19,363 nt of DNA from Actinomycetes bacterium (GTDB taxonomy: Bacteria > Actinomycetota > Acidimicrobiia > Acidimicrobiales > Microtrichaceae), in contig JAEYSR010000300.1 of assembly GCA_023434535.1 (NCBI GenBank), positions 1 through 19,363 on the forward strand. Direction: 5' to 3'. A model generated the notes under the pieces. The model was not told where the DNA came from, did no database searches, and saw only the letters and a program-made list of their open reading frames with translations. The position numbers and the translations under genes were made by a program. Each line of letters opens with the position of its first letter. Position 1 is the stretch's first letter. Positions 6,023-14,057 of the stretch are shown piece after piece.

Positions 6023-7426
6023 TCAGGAGTCGTCCGCGTCGGGCCAGGCCCCGAGCGAGTCCAGGATCGTGTCCAGGTGCCCGTCGATGTGGTCGTCGTC
6101 CTCGGCCGAGTAGACCGACGAGGCGAAGGCCTCGAACCCGTCGGCCACCGACCCGTCCTCCCGGTACGGTCCGGCGGCCCCCACCATCCAGCCCCGTGCC
6201 GAGGACCAGTGCGGTGCCCGGAGTCGGAACCGGAACAGGTGCACGACACCGTCGTCGGGGTGCTCGCCCGCCGCGAGTCGCTCCAGGTGCTCCAACTCGT
6301 CGGGCCGGGATCCGAGCTCCGTGTCCGCGGACAGCCAGCGGACCAGCTCGGCCTCGGCGCGGGCCTGACCGCTGCGGTACTCGGGCGACAGCTCGGCCGC
6401 CCGATCGAGGTCGAACAGGCCGTCGAGCAGCTCGGCGCGGGCCTCGGGGTCACGGGCCACCAGGTCCAGCCGCTCGGGAGCGATCCTCTGCCCAGCGGCG
6501 ACCAGCGCTGTGGCGCCGAGCGCGCTCACCCGTGAGTCCGCCGAGGCGAGCACGCGGCGCAGGACCGGCGCCGCCGCGTCGGGCGGGAGCGCACGGAACA
6601 GCGACACGAGGGATCGCAAGCGGTAGCGGTCGGCCCGGGTCCTGTCCCGACCGGCCCGCTCGGCCGGGTGCTCGAGGGGCTGCCGCACCGGTCCGCCAGC
6701 GCCGACACGGTCCATGCCCTCGGGGCCCTGATCGGAGGTTCGGTCGTTCGCCCCGGCTCGGACCGCCGCGACCACCGGCGCCTCGATCATCGCCCGATCG
6801 CACGCCTCCACCAGCGACGACACGACAGGGGCGAGCCGCGCCGCGACGTGCTCCTGCTGCGCCGCGTCGAGGCGCCCGCTGACGACCAGGTGCTCGAGGA
6901 GCTCCGCGGCGTGCCAGGCCCAGCCCGTCCGGCCGGCCACGTGGACGAGCGACGGCACCAGCTCCGCCGCCTCGTCAGCTGCGAGCGCCGGGCTGAGCAG
7001 GCCGCCGGTCGGCAACGGCAGGAGGTCGGTGGGCCCGTCGGGGCCGATCAGGAAGGCCAGGGCGACGGTCCCCTCGGCGTCGCGCCGCAGCGCCAGGAGG
7101 TGGAGCAGGACACGACGGACCCGCTCCGCCGACATCAGGTACGCCGCCTCGACGTCGCGGACCTTCACGGACCGCGGCGCACGGCACAGGACGCGGGCCA
7201 GCCGGATCGCCGGATCGGCCCGCTGGCTGCGCACCCACGGGTAGGCGACGGTCGCCGCCTTGAGCAGCGCCTCGGCGCTCGCCGGACCCGGACGTCGCTC
7301 CCCCCAGCTGTCGATGAGCTCCAGACCGGCGAGCCGTGAGGTCTCGTCGGAGCGGCGCAACAGCGCCCTCACGCGGTCGACCTCGTCGACGGTCAACACG
7401 GGAGCCCCACCGGTTGCCTCAGCCAT
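6023..7426 (-). CDS. Hypothetical alpha-helical repeat protein (HEAT/ARM-like)
   Basis: The 467-residue protein is rich in Ala, Leu, Arg and Asp and almost wholly helical in appearance, without a signal peptide or membrane segment. The N-terminal half (about 1-222) and C-terminal half (about 266-455) look like stacked helical pairs. A segment such as VLRRVLASADSRVSALGATALVA (about 288-310) has the Ala/Leu/Asp/Arg pattern of HEAT repeats. A polar Gly/Arg/Asp-rich linker (about 223-268) separates them. The tail is acidic. The frame is open far upstream, but that part is antisense to the cyclase gene; the ATG at 7426 matches the onset of coherent protein sequence. I do not recognise a named family. 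It is divergent from the cyclase gene with a 150-bp gap, so a functional link is possible but unproven. Confidence 0.75.
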   Translation of the reverse strand: MAEATGGAPVLTVDEVDRVRALLRRSDETSRLAGLELIDSWGERRPGPASAEALLKAATVAYPWVRSQRADPAIRLARVLCRAPRSVKVRDVEAAYLMSAERVRRVLLHLLALRRDAEGTVALAFLIGPDGPTDLLPLPTGGLLSPALAADEAAELVPSLVHVAGRTGWAWHAAELLEHLVVSGRLDAAQQEHVAARLAPVVSSLVEACDRAMIEAPVVAAVRAGANDRTSDQGPEGMDRVGAGGPVRQPLEHPAERAGRDRTRADRYRLRSLVSLFRALPPDAAAPVLRRVLASADSRVSALGATALVAAGQRIAPERLDLVARDPEARAELLDGLFDLDRAAELSPEYRSGQARAEAELVRWLSADTELGSRPDELEHLERLAAGEHPDDGVVHLFRFRLRAPHWSSARGWMVGAAGPYREDGSVADGFEAFASSVYSAEDDDHIDGHLDTILDSLGAWPDADDS

Positions 7427-7432
7427 GGGGCC

Positions 7433-7438
7433 ATGGTG
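7433..7438 (-). promoter_or_regulatory. Weak candidate -10 (CACCAT) for the helical-repeat gene
   Basis: CACCAT lies 6 nt before the ATG at 7426 and keeps the A2 and T6 positions of a -10 element. No Shine-Dalgarno is present in the gap. The call rests on the pattern shared with other genes here. Confidence 0.25.
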
Positions 7439-7562
7439 TCGGAGGGGCCAGATCCCGGCAATCCGCAGGATCACCCAATGGCCTGTTCGACCTGGGCAAT
7501 CCTTCCCGACCGCTGCACCGGGACCTGGGGCGCAGGAGCTCGGCCGGTCGGGAACGGGGCCG

Positions 7563-7568
7563 TACACT
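7563..7568 (+). promoter_or_regulatory. -10 element TACACT, probable leaderless promoter of the cyclase
   Basis: TACACT ends 8 nt before the GTG at 7577, and the gap (GCCGCGGC) has no Shine-Dalgarno. This spacing supports the GTG start and a transcript that begins at or just before it. The frame is open upstream to 7433, but that part lacks conserved character. Confidence 0.55.
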
Positions 7569-7576
7569 GCCGCGGC

Positions 7577-9112
7577 GTGGAGCCGCCGGATCCGAACGAC
7601 CCGAAGCCCGCCCGGGCGCGGGCGACGATCCGCGGCGTGCTCCTCCTGCAGGCCCTGTCGAACGGCCTCGGCGTGGCGGCGGTCGCGGCGTACTTCCACT
7701 TCCTGCTCCCGGGATCCGAGGGCGGCGAGCTGGAGTCCACCACCATCAACCTGGTCGCGTTCGGCATCTACGTCGGGGTGATGGTCGTCCTCGCCGTCCC
7801 GGTCAACGCCATGCTCCTGCGCCGAGCGGTGTCGTGGGTCCGGCTCGGCAACCCACCCACCGAGCGCCAGCGTCGCTTCCTCTTCAGCCTGCCGACGTTC
7901 GAGACGCTCACGGCTCTCGTGTCGTGGTTCGGCGCCGCCGTGCTGTTCGGCGTGATCAACTCCGACGTCGCCCGGATCGGGTTCGGCCTGGCGCTCGCCG
8001 GGATCATCGTGTGCACGATGCTGTACCTGCTGCTCGAGGGCTACTTCCGCCCGCTGTACGCGCTGGCGCTCGTCGACGCCGAGCTCCCCGAGGACCGACG
8101 CGACGTCCTGCCCCGGCTGATGCTGGCGTGGCTGATGGGCAGCGCCGTGCCGCTCGTCGCGATCGGGCTCAACCCGCTGATCGCCCCGGTTCCCCTCGGC
8201 GGCGACCGCTTGGCGTGGATCGCCGTCGTCGGAGCGCTGGCGGGCGGGATCGTGATGGCGATCGCGTCGATCTCGGTGTCGCGCCCGCTCAACCGGGTCC
8301 GCGCCGCGCTGCGCCAGATCGAGCAGGGCGACCTGGACGTGCACGTCCCCGTCGACGATCTCGGCGAGCTGGGCCGCCTGGCAGAGGGCGTGAACGACCT
8401 GGTGGCGGGGATCCGCGAGCGGGAGGCGCTGAGGGAGGTGTTCGGTCGTCAGGTGGGTCAGGCCGATCTGGCGGATCTCGCCATGTCGCACGACGAGCCG
8501 ACCGCGACCGGCGAACGGCGGCAGGTCACGGTCCTGTTCGTCGACCTCCGCGGCTACACCCGGTTCTCCGAGCGCCACTCCCCCGAGGACGTCGTCGGCA
8601 TGCTCAACCGGTTCTTCGCCGTCGTCGTCGCCGTGGTCGCCCGCGAGGGCGGCTGGGTCAACAAGTTCGAGGGCGACGCAGCGCTCTGCCTCTTCGGCGC
8701 GCCCCAGGACGAGCCGGACCACGCGGCGCGGGCGCTCAGGGCGGCGGCCGCCATCCCCCGTGAGCTCGCCCACACCGACGCCATGCTGCGCGCCGGCATC
8801 GGCGTCGCGACCGGCGAGGTGATCGCCGGGTTCGTCGGGACCCCCGACCGCTTCGAGTACACCGTGATCGGCGACGTGGTGAACGTGGCGTCGCGGCTCT
8901 GCGACCTGGCGAAGGACGAGGGCGCCGGCGTGCTGGCCACCAGGGCGACGGTCGACGGCGCAGGGAGCCCCGAGGAGTGGCACGCCGCCGGACGGATCGC
9001 GGTCCGGGGGCGCAGGGAGAAGGCCGAGGTCTACACCACCGAACCCGACCGGGGACCGTGGTGGTCGAGGATCGCCCCCCGCTCCACCAGGGCGGAACGC
9101 AGCGCCCCGTAG
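7577..9112 (+). CDS. Membrane-bound class III nucleotide (adenylate) cyclase: six TM helices, HAMP, cyclase domain
   Basis: This is a predicted cytoplasmic-membrane enzyme making cAMP from ATP (511 residues). Hydrophobic segments lie at about 21-44, 56-82, 101-127, 134-156, 180-202 and 211-234, followed by a HAMP relay (about 235-290) with SRPL and GDLDV. The cyclase domain (about 312-488) has both metal-binding aspartates, D323 (FVDLRGYT) and D367 (FEGDAAL), and the transition-state pair N436 and R440 (GDVVNVASR). K363 and T429 occupy the base-recognition positions. Lys with Thr instead of Asp is the hallmark of class IIIb cyclases. The domain must act as a dimer. This order is also known in mycobacterial cyclases of the Rv1318c-Rv1320c/Rv3645 type. 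What the membrane part senses is unknown. The start is GTG, chosen from the -10 position; its 3' end overlaps the opposing gene by 82 bp. Confidence 0.92.
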   Translation: MEPPDPNDPKPARARATIRGVLLLQALSNGLGVAAVAAYFHFLLPGSEGGELESTTINLVAFGIYVGVMVVLAVPVNAMLLRRAVSWVRLGNPPTERQRRFLFSLPTFETLTALVSWFGAAVLFGVINSDVARIGFGLALAGIIVCTMLYLLLEGYFRPLYALALVDAELPEDRRDVLPRLMLAWLMGSAVPLVAIGLNPLIAPVPLGGDRLAWIAVVGALAGGIVMAIASISVSRPLNRVRAALRQIEQGDLDVHVPVDDLGELGRLAEGVNDLVAGIREREALREVFGRQVGQADLADLAMSHDEPTATGERRQVTVLFVDLRGYTRFSERHSPEDVVGMLNRFFAVVVAVVAREGGWVNKFEGDAALCLFGAPQDEPDHAARALRAAAAIPRELAHTDAMLRAGIGVATGEVIAGFVGTPDRFEYTVIGDVVNVASRLCDLAKDEGAGVLATRATVDGAGSPEEWHAAGRIAVRGRREKAEVYTTEPDRGPWWSRIAPRSTRAERSAP

Positions 9113-9594
9113 GCGTGGACGCCCAGGTGCCGCCGCCACAGGAGGCACAGGGCGTCGACGAACCGCGGTCCGTGCCCCGGCTCCGCCTGCCAGCGACCGG
9201 GTCGGCGCCAGGACCCGGCGGCCACGTGCGCCAGCTCGTGGACGACCGTGACGGCGTCCCAGGATCCGTCACGGATCCAGATGACGGCGTCCCAGCCGTC
9301 GTCGGTGACGTGCGCCGCCGAGAAGGTGGCGCCCCGGGAACGTCGGTGCAGCTCTGCCGAGACCGGCGCGTCGGGGAAGTGCTCCTCCCACCACGACTCG
9401 GTCATGGCGAGGTGGACGAACGCCTCGATCTCCGCGAACCGACGGATCCGACGGCCACCCCCGGGCAGAGCGACGTCCTCGGCGTCGTAGACAGCGAGAC
9501 GCAGCGGATCTCCCTGGACGGTCCGTCGGCGCGATCCGCCGGGGCCCGGCCCGTCAGCCACGGGGCAACGACCGCCGGCCTCCGACCGAGTCAC
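9031..9594 (-). CDS. Putative HExxH zinc metallohydrolase (TIGR04338-like)
   Basis: The 187-residue soluble protein carries HELAHV (H119, E120, H123), the zinc-and-catalysis motif of gluzincin-type peptidases. HGPRF (H141) 18 residues on is a possible third ligand, an arrangement seen in SprT- and WLM-like proteins. It resembles the small actinobacterial family I know as TIGR04338 metallohydrolases; this is from memory, not a search. No substrate is known. The annotated GTG at 9594 overlaps the DUF2786 gene by 41 bp. A second GTG at 9561 would give a GTGGCTGA overlap of 8 nt and also fits, because the first 11 residues show no conserved pattern. Tight overlap suggests co-translation with DUF2786. 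The last 27 codons overlap the cyclase gene on the other strand. Confidence 0.8.
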   Translation of the reverse strand: MTRSEAGGRCPVADGPGPGGSRRRTVQGDPLRLAVYDAEDVALPGGGRRIRRFAEIEAFVHLAMTESWWEEHFPDAPVSAELHRRSRGATFSAAHVTDDGWDAVIWIRDGSWDAVTVVHELAHVAAGSWRRPGRWQAEPGHGPRFVDALCLLWRRHLGVHAYGALRSALVERGAILDHHGPRSGSVV

Positions 9595-10378
9595 GCGTCA
9601 GCGCCGCGTCACGTCCGGCGGCCCGGCCGGCGTGGTGGCCCGCCCTGGACCCACCCGTCGAGGCCCGGGTGCTCTGGGTGTACGGGAAGCGCTTGCGGAA
9701 CTCGTCGCGGACCTCTTCGGAGCGCTCCACCAGGACGAGCGACACCGAGTGGCCGCTGCGGTCGCCGCCGCGCGACGTCCGTGTGGTGGCGTCGGCCTCC
9801 CGCGCCGCGACCTCCCGGTCGGCCTGCAGCCGGGCGCCGACCTCCTCGCCGAAGCCGATGATGAAGCTCCGACGCCAGCCGGCCGACTGAGCGGAGCTGA
9901 GGCCCCGTGGGCACCCCGCGAGCATGGCCGCCGTCAGCTGCACCAGGAGGCTGGTCACCAGGGTCTCCACCCATCGGAGGTCGGTCGGGAAGCCCACGAC
10001 GGCGACGATCTCACCGCCACGGGCCGAGCCGGAGCCGAAGCGGATGGCCCGGCAGCCATGGGCGCTGGCCACCCGCGCGACGAGGACGGACTTCTGCGCC
10101 ACGTACGGGGCGTGGACCACCAGGCGCAGCTCGGACGGCTGCTCCCGGCCTCTGCTCACGGTGGCCCAGAGCAGGGCCTCGTCGACCGAGTAGCGGGCGA
10201 TGAGCTCCGACGCCTTGTTGAAGAACGCCTCGGCCTCCTCCGGGAACTCCGTGGCCTCGGCCTTGGCGAGCAGGCTGCGGATGGTGGCCAGACGGCGGTC
10301 GTCGGTGCCGTCGCCCGTCAGGTCGATGGTGTCGTCGCTGGTGCGATCGTCGCTGCGGTTCCCACGCTCGGAGGCCAT
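9554..10378 (-). CDS. DUF2786 domain protein
   Basis: Residues about 28-72 (RLATIRSLLAKAEATEFPEE and onward) match the DUF2786 pattern of a short helical domain with a conserved LLAKAE.T..EEA core. The rest of the 274-residue protein has a mixed alpha/beta middle (about 82-190) and a basic Gly/Arg-rich tail ending in repeated Gly-Arg-Ala steps. There is no signal peptide or membrane segment. The biochemical function is unknown for the family, which also occurs in some phage proteins. The start ATG at 10378 has a weak -10-like hexamer 7 nt upstream. It overlaps the following metallohydrolase gene, so the pair is likely one operon. An acidic N-terminal extension (1-27) precedes the domain. Confidence 0.82.
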   Translation of the reverse strand: MASERGNRSDDRTSDDTIDLTGDGTDDRRLATIRSLLAKAEATEFPEEAEAFFNKASELIARYSVDEALLWATVSRGREQPSELRLVVHAPYVAQKSVLVARVASAHGCRAIRFGSGSARGGEIVAVVGFPTDLRWVETLVTSLLVQLTAAMLAGCPRGLSSAQSAGWRRSFIIGFGEEVGARLQADREVAAREADATTRTSRGGDRSGHSVSLVLVERSEEVRDEFRKRFPYTQSTRASTGGSRAGHHAGRAAGRDAALTRDSVGGRRSLPRG

Positions 10379-10385
10379 GGGACCC

Positions 10386-10391
10386 AGACTG
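10386..10391 (-). promoter_or_regulatory. Weak candidate -10 (CAGTCT) for the DUF2786 gene
   Basis: CAGTCT lies 7 nt before the ATG at 10378 and keeps A2 and T6. No Shine-Dalgarno is present in the gap GGGTCCC. The 97-bp interval from the CHAD gene stop at 10476 leaves room for an independent promoter. Confidence 0.25.
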
Positions 10392-10475
10392 GCACGGCGC
10401 AGCGACAGCGGGCACCGGGGACCGCGACCCGCGCCGACCGGCGGGAACGGGCACCGACGAGGGCGCCCTCGGAGG

Positions 10476-11432
10476 TCACGACCCGAGCAGCTCGTGCAGG
10501 TGGCGCCGGAGCTTGGGCCGATCGAACTCCGACCAGGCGTCCCGGCAGTGGGCGTGCGCGGCCTCGGCGTCGCGGTGCAGGGAGTCCGCCAGCACGCCGG
10601 CGGCGAGCGCCGCCCGACCGCCCTCCTCGACGCCGACCTGTTCGATCAGCGCGGCCTGGACGTGGTGGTCCTGCAGCCGACCGAGCGTGTCCTGGAGGTC
10701 GGCCAGGTGGCGGAGCACCTTGCGGAAGCTCCCCTTCGGGTACATCGGCGAGAACGCCGCGACCACGTAGCGGAACCGCTTGATCGCCTTGCGGAGGTCG
10801 TGCCACGCCTCGAGGTCGTCGCTCTTCATCGCCCGCTTCCCCCGCTTGCGCAGCCGGCGGAACGCTGCGAGGACGAGCTCGTCGGCGACGTCGCCCATCG
10901 GTCGCCGGGCATCGGGCCCGGGATCGCCCCCACCGACCCGGAAGACGGTCGACATCGCCTGCCACCGGCGCAGCAGGACCGGGTAGCGCTCGCCGTCCAT
11001 CGCCTCGACGAGGGCGTCGAACGACTGGTCGCGGCGCCGCTGCAGCGCGACGTCGAGCGCGTCGACGGCATCGCCCAGCTCGGGGACCACACGGCCCTCG
11101 AGCGCCGGGAGGTCCTCGAGCAGGACGTCCAGGTCCCGGACCGGCGAGGTGACGTTGGCCATCCACGACGCCAGCGCCATCAGGAGGACGAGCTCCTCCG
11201 ACGGGAAGACGTCCGCGCCGACCGCCATCATCGACCGCGCCCGTCGCAGGTTCACCCGGAACTGGTGCAGCTCCTCCGCGTCGTCGTCGGAGCGGACACC
11301 CGCCTCACGTTCGCGGAACGCGTCCAGGTAGCCGCCGAGCACCAGGGGCAGGACCCGGCCTGCCGGCTGGGCGCGATCCGCAGGTCCGAGCTTCCACGGC
11401 TCCGTGTCGCCTCCCGCCGTCGCACCTGACAT
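10476..11432 (-). CDS. CHAD domain protein (polyphosphate-binding helical domain)
   Basis: CHAD domains are helical bundles with a basic surface that binds inorganic polyphosphate. Both halves of the internal repeat are visible: ELHQFRVNLRRARS (54-67, His56 and basic residues) and AWHDLRKAIKRFRYV (209-223, His211). The whole 318-residue protein is essentially this one domain. The CYTH triphosphate-tunnel domain that often precedes CHAD is absent, so it is probably a binding or targeting protein rather than an enzyme. No signal peptide is present, so it is likely on granules or in the cytosol. It sits 109 bp downstream of the proton-pumping pyrophosphatase on the same strand, which is suggestive because both concern phosphoanhydrides. 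A weak -10-like hexamer at 11439-11444 suggests it may also have its own start. Confidence 0.9.
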   Translation of the reverse strand: MSGATAGGDTEPWKLGPADRAQPAGRVLPLVLGGYLDAFREREAGVRSDDDAEELHQFRVNLRRARSMMAVGADVFPSEELVLLMALASWMANVTSPVRDLDVLLEDLPALEGRVVPELGDAVDALDVALQRRRDQSFDALVEAMDGERYPVLLRRWQAMSTVFRVGGGDPGPDARRPMGDVADELVLAAFRRLRKRGKRAMKSDDLEAWHDLRKAIKRFRYVVAAFSPMYPKGSFRKVLRHLADLQDTLGRLQDHHVQAALIEQVGVEEGGRAALAAGVLADSLHRDAEAAHAHCRDAWSEFDRPKLRRHLHELLGS

Positions 11433-11438
11433 CAGGAC

Positions 11439-11444
11439 AGTCTC
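11439..11444 (-). promoter_or_regulatory. Weak candidate -10 (GAGACT) for the CHAD gene
   Basis: GAGACT ends 6 nt before the ATG at 11432 and keeps A2 and T6 of a -10 element. The gap GTCCTG has no Shine-Dalgarno character. Confidence 0.25.
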
Positions 11445-11510
11445 GCAGCACGACGGACGAATCCGACGCCATGGCCGACGCTCCGCGAAGAAGAACCGAC
11501 CGTTCCGGTG

Positions 11511-11528
11511 CTGACTTCTCGTCAGAAG
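11511..11528 (-). terminator. Small hairpin after the pyrophosphatase stop codon
   Basis: Two alternative 5-bp stems are possible: CTGAC/GTCAG (11511-11515 with 11521-11525) or CTTCT/AGAAG (11515-11519 with 11524-11528). They lie just downstream of the hppA stop on the minus strand. Neither has a T tract, so termination would be weak and read-through into the CHAD gene is plausible. Confidence 0.25.
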
Positions 11529-11541
11529 CGGCGGCGAGGGG

Positions 11542-13884
11542 TCAGGCGGTGACCTCCTCGTCGCCGAACGACGTGGACTGCGACTTGGAGAGGACGACCG
11601 ATCCGATCACCACGACCAGCGCCGCAGCGGCGATGAGGTAGCGGGCGACGTCGTTGTCGTCGAGGGTCAGGATGGCGGGCAGGACCAGCAGCGACACCAG
11701 GTTCATCACCTTGATGAGCGGGTTGATGGCCGGGCCGGCCGTGTCCTTGAAGGGGTCGCCGACGGTGTCGCCGATCACCACGGCGGTGTGGACGTCGGAG
11801 CCCTTGCCGCCGAGGTTGCCCTCCTCGATGTACTTCTTGCCGTTGTCCCAGGCGCCGCCGGCGTTGGACAGGAAGTTGGCCATCAGCGCCCCGACCACGA
11901 TCGTGGCGGCCAGGAACCCGCCCAGCGCGTAGGCGCCGAGGCCGAAGCCGACGACGACCGGCATCAGAACGGCGAGGAGCGCCGGGGTGGTGAGCTCCCG
12001 CAGCGCGGCGCCGGTGCAGATGTCGATGACCGGGCCGTAGTCCGGCTTCTCGGAGTAGTCCATGATCCCCGGCTTCTCACGGAACTGCCGACGGACCTCC
12101 TGGACGACGGTGCCGGCCGTGCGGCTCACCGCCAGGATGGCGAGGGAGGAGAAGAGGAAGACGACCGTGCCGCCGAGCAGCGCGCCGGCGAAGGTCTTGG
12201 GATCCGCGATGTTGATCGACACGGCGTCGAACGCCGCAGCCACGTCGAGCTCGCGCACGGCGTTGCCGATGCCCGTCTCGGCGGTGGAGGCGATCGTCTC
12301 CCTGAAGGAGGCGAACAGCGCCACGGCGGCGATGACGGCGGAACCGATGGCGAAGCCCTTGGTCACGGCCTTGGTGGTGTTGCCCACGGTGTCGAGTCCG
12401 TCGAGGATCCGCTCGGTCTCGCCCTCCAGCTCGCCCGACATCTCGGCGATGCCCTGGGCGTTGTCGGCGATGGGACCGAACGTGTCCTCGGCCACCACGA
12501 TGCCGGTGGTCGACAGCATGCCGATGCCGGTCAGGGCGACCATGTAGAAGGCGAACAGCGAGCTGCCGCCGCCCAGGCCGAGGCCGACCAGGATCGCGAC
12601 GGCGATCGCGACCACGGCCCACACGGCGGACTCCATGCCGGAGGAGATGCCCGAGAGCACCACGGTCGCCGGACCGGTGCGACCCGACTCGGCGATGTCC
12701 TTCACCGGCTTGAACTGGCTCGACGTGTAGTACTGCGTGATGCGGCTGGCCGCCTGGCCGAGCACCACGCCGGCCACGATGGCGACGAACATGCGGAGGC
12801 CGACGTTGCTGACCTCGGCGCCACGGGGATCGCCGACGTAGCCGAACGCGATGACGGCGGCGCCGACGAGGGCGATCACCGAGGCGATGTTGAGGCCGCG
12901 GTTGATCGGCTTGAGGGCGTCGGTCTCGCCGGAGCGGGCCTTGACCAGGAAGATCGACACGATCGAGGCGAGGAGCCCGACGCCCATCATGGCCAGCGGG
13001 AAGATCAGGCCCTTGGCGGCGTTGGAGCCCCCGATCCCGATCGCCCGGAACGCCGTGACGCCCAGGATGATGTTGGCGACGAGCACGACGCCGAAGGACT
13101 CGAACAGGTCCGACGCCATGCCGGCGCAGTCGCCCACGTTGTCGCCGACGTTGTCGGCGATCGTGGCCGGGTTGCGCTTGTCGTCCTCGGGGATGCCTGC
13201 CTCGACCTTGCCGACGAGGTCGGCGCCGACATCCGCGGCCTTGGTGAAGATGCCGCCGCCGACGCGGAGGAACAGGGCCAGCAGCGAACCGCCGAAGCCG
13301 AAGCCGACCAGGATCGCGGAGGCCGTGTTCTGGAAGACCATCACGATGAGCGTGGCGCCGAAAAGGCCGAGGCCGGCGGTGAACAGGCCGATCGTGCCGC
13401 CGGCGCGGAACGCGACCTGGAGGGCGGCGTCCATCGAGCCGGTCTTGGCGGCCGCCGCGGTGCGGACGTTGGCCCGGGTGGACAGCCACATGCCGAGGAA
13501 CCCGATGAGGCCCGAGAACGCGGCGCCGGCCAGGAAGGCGAGGGTGCGGAAGATGCCGGACTCGACCCGGTCCAGGCCCTCCGTGCCCGACACGTTGAGG
13601 ACCTCGGTCGAGGTCACGAACACCACGACCGCCAGCGGCACGACGATCATGAGGATCGTGCGGAACTGGCGCTTGATGTACGCCATCGCTCCTTCCTGCA
13701 CGGCAGCCGCGATCTCGCCCATCTCGGCGGTCCCGGTGTCGTTGCGCAGGACGCCCTGCATCATGATCCAGCCGGTCACGAGAGCGATGGCGGCCACCGC
13801 CATCGAGAAGATCAACCAGAACCACTCGGAGCTCCCGAGCTCGAAGATCTGGTACCCGCCCTCGGCGGCGAACGTGTGCGTCAT
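11542..13884 (-). CDS. hppA: Membrane-bound H+-translocating pyrophosphatase, K+-independent type
   Basis: This integral membrane pump couples hydrolysis of pyrophosphate to proton export (or runs in reverse). At 780 residues with about 16 hydrophobic segments it matches the family. Signature loops are present: TKAADVGADLVGKVE (214-228), the Asp-rich ADNVGDNVGDCAGMASDLFE stretch (243-262), VAEDTFGPIADNAQG (464-478) and GDTVGDPFKDTAGP (705-718). GNTTKA (501-506) has Lys505 where K+-dependent enzymes have Ala, which marks the K+-independent proton-pumping class. The ATG at 13884 has a Shine-Dalgarno GAGGG 5 nt upstream. It is the middle gene of a minus-strand set with CHAD downstream and DedA upstream. 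A 9-bp inverted repeat 74 bp upstream of the start may terminate the preceding gene or regulate this one. Confidence 0.97.
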   Translation of the reverse strand: MTHTFAAEGGYQIFELGSSEWFWLIFSMAVAAIALVTGWIMMQGVLRNDTGTAEMGEIAAAVQEGAMAYIKRQFRTILMIVVPLAVVVFVTSTEVLNVSGTEGLDRVESGIFRTLAFLAGAAFSGLIGFLGMWLSTRANVRTAAAAKTGSMDAALQVAFRAGGTIGLFTAGLGLFGATLIVMVFQNTASAILVGFGFGGSLLALFLRVGGGIFTKAADVGADLVGKVEAGIPEDDKRNPATIADNVGDNVGDCAGMASDLFESFGVVLVANIILGVTAFRAIGIGGSNAAKGLIFPLAMMGVGLLASIVSIFLVKARSGETDALKPINRGLNIASVIALVGAAVIAFGYVGDPRGAEVSNVGLRMFVAIVAGVVLGQAASRITQYYTSSQFKPVKDIAESGRTGPATVVLSGISSGMESAVWAVVAIAVAILVGLGLGGGSSLFAFYMVALTGIGMLSTTGIVVAEDTFGPIADNAQGIAEMSGELEGETERILDGLDTVGNTTKAVTKGFAIGSAVIAAVALFASFRETIASTAETGIGNAVRELDVAAAFDAVSINIADPKTFAGALLGGTVVFLFSSLAILAVSRTAGTVVQEVRRQFREKPGIMDYSEKPDYGPVIDICTGAALRELTTPALLAVLMPVVVGFGLGAYALGGFLAATIVVGALMANFLSNAGGAWDNGKKYIEEGNLGGKGSDVHTAVVIGDTVGDPFKDTAGPAINPLIKVMNLVSLLVLPAILTLDDNDVARYLIAAAALVVVIGSVVLSKSQSTSFGDEEVTA

Positions 13885-13957
13885 TGGATCCCTCGCGTCG
13901 TCGATGTCGTCCCCGTACCCGCCACGCGCCTCCGACCCCCTCGGTGCGACGCGTGAG

Positions 13958-13981
13958 CGGACCGGGAACGGGCCCGGTCCG
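13958..13981. terminator. 9-bp perfect inverted repeat between dedA-like gene and hppA
   Basis: CGGACCGGG (13958-13966) and CCCGGTCCG (13973-13981) pair perfectly around AACGGG. It lies 77 bp after the DedA stop and 74 bp before the hppA start. The stable GC stem could be a terminator lacking a U tract, an hppA leader structure or an operator. The sequence alone does not decide. Confidence 0.45.
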
Positions 13982-14057
13982 ATCGGTACGGGGGCAGTTC
14001 AGTGGACACCGGATGCCGGCGTCAACCAGCCGGACCGGCGAGCGCCGATCCGGGCGC

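Noticed and set aside
7433..7576. ATG at 7433 as the cyclase start
   Set aside because: The 48 added residues are unlike a signal peptide or membrane segment, and a -10 hexamer sits just before the GTG at 7577 instead.
7427..9148. Long upstream extension of the helical-repeat gene to 9148
   Set aside because: The extension is antisense to the cyclase and lacks domain character; the ATG at 7426 begins coherent protein sequence.
11788..13956. Plus-strand frame of about 720 codons opposite hppA
   Set aside because: Its product is a His/Asp/Gly/Arg-rich low-information sequence opposite a highly conserved pump.
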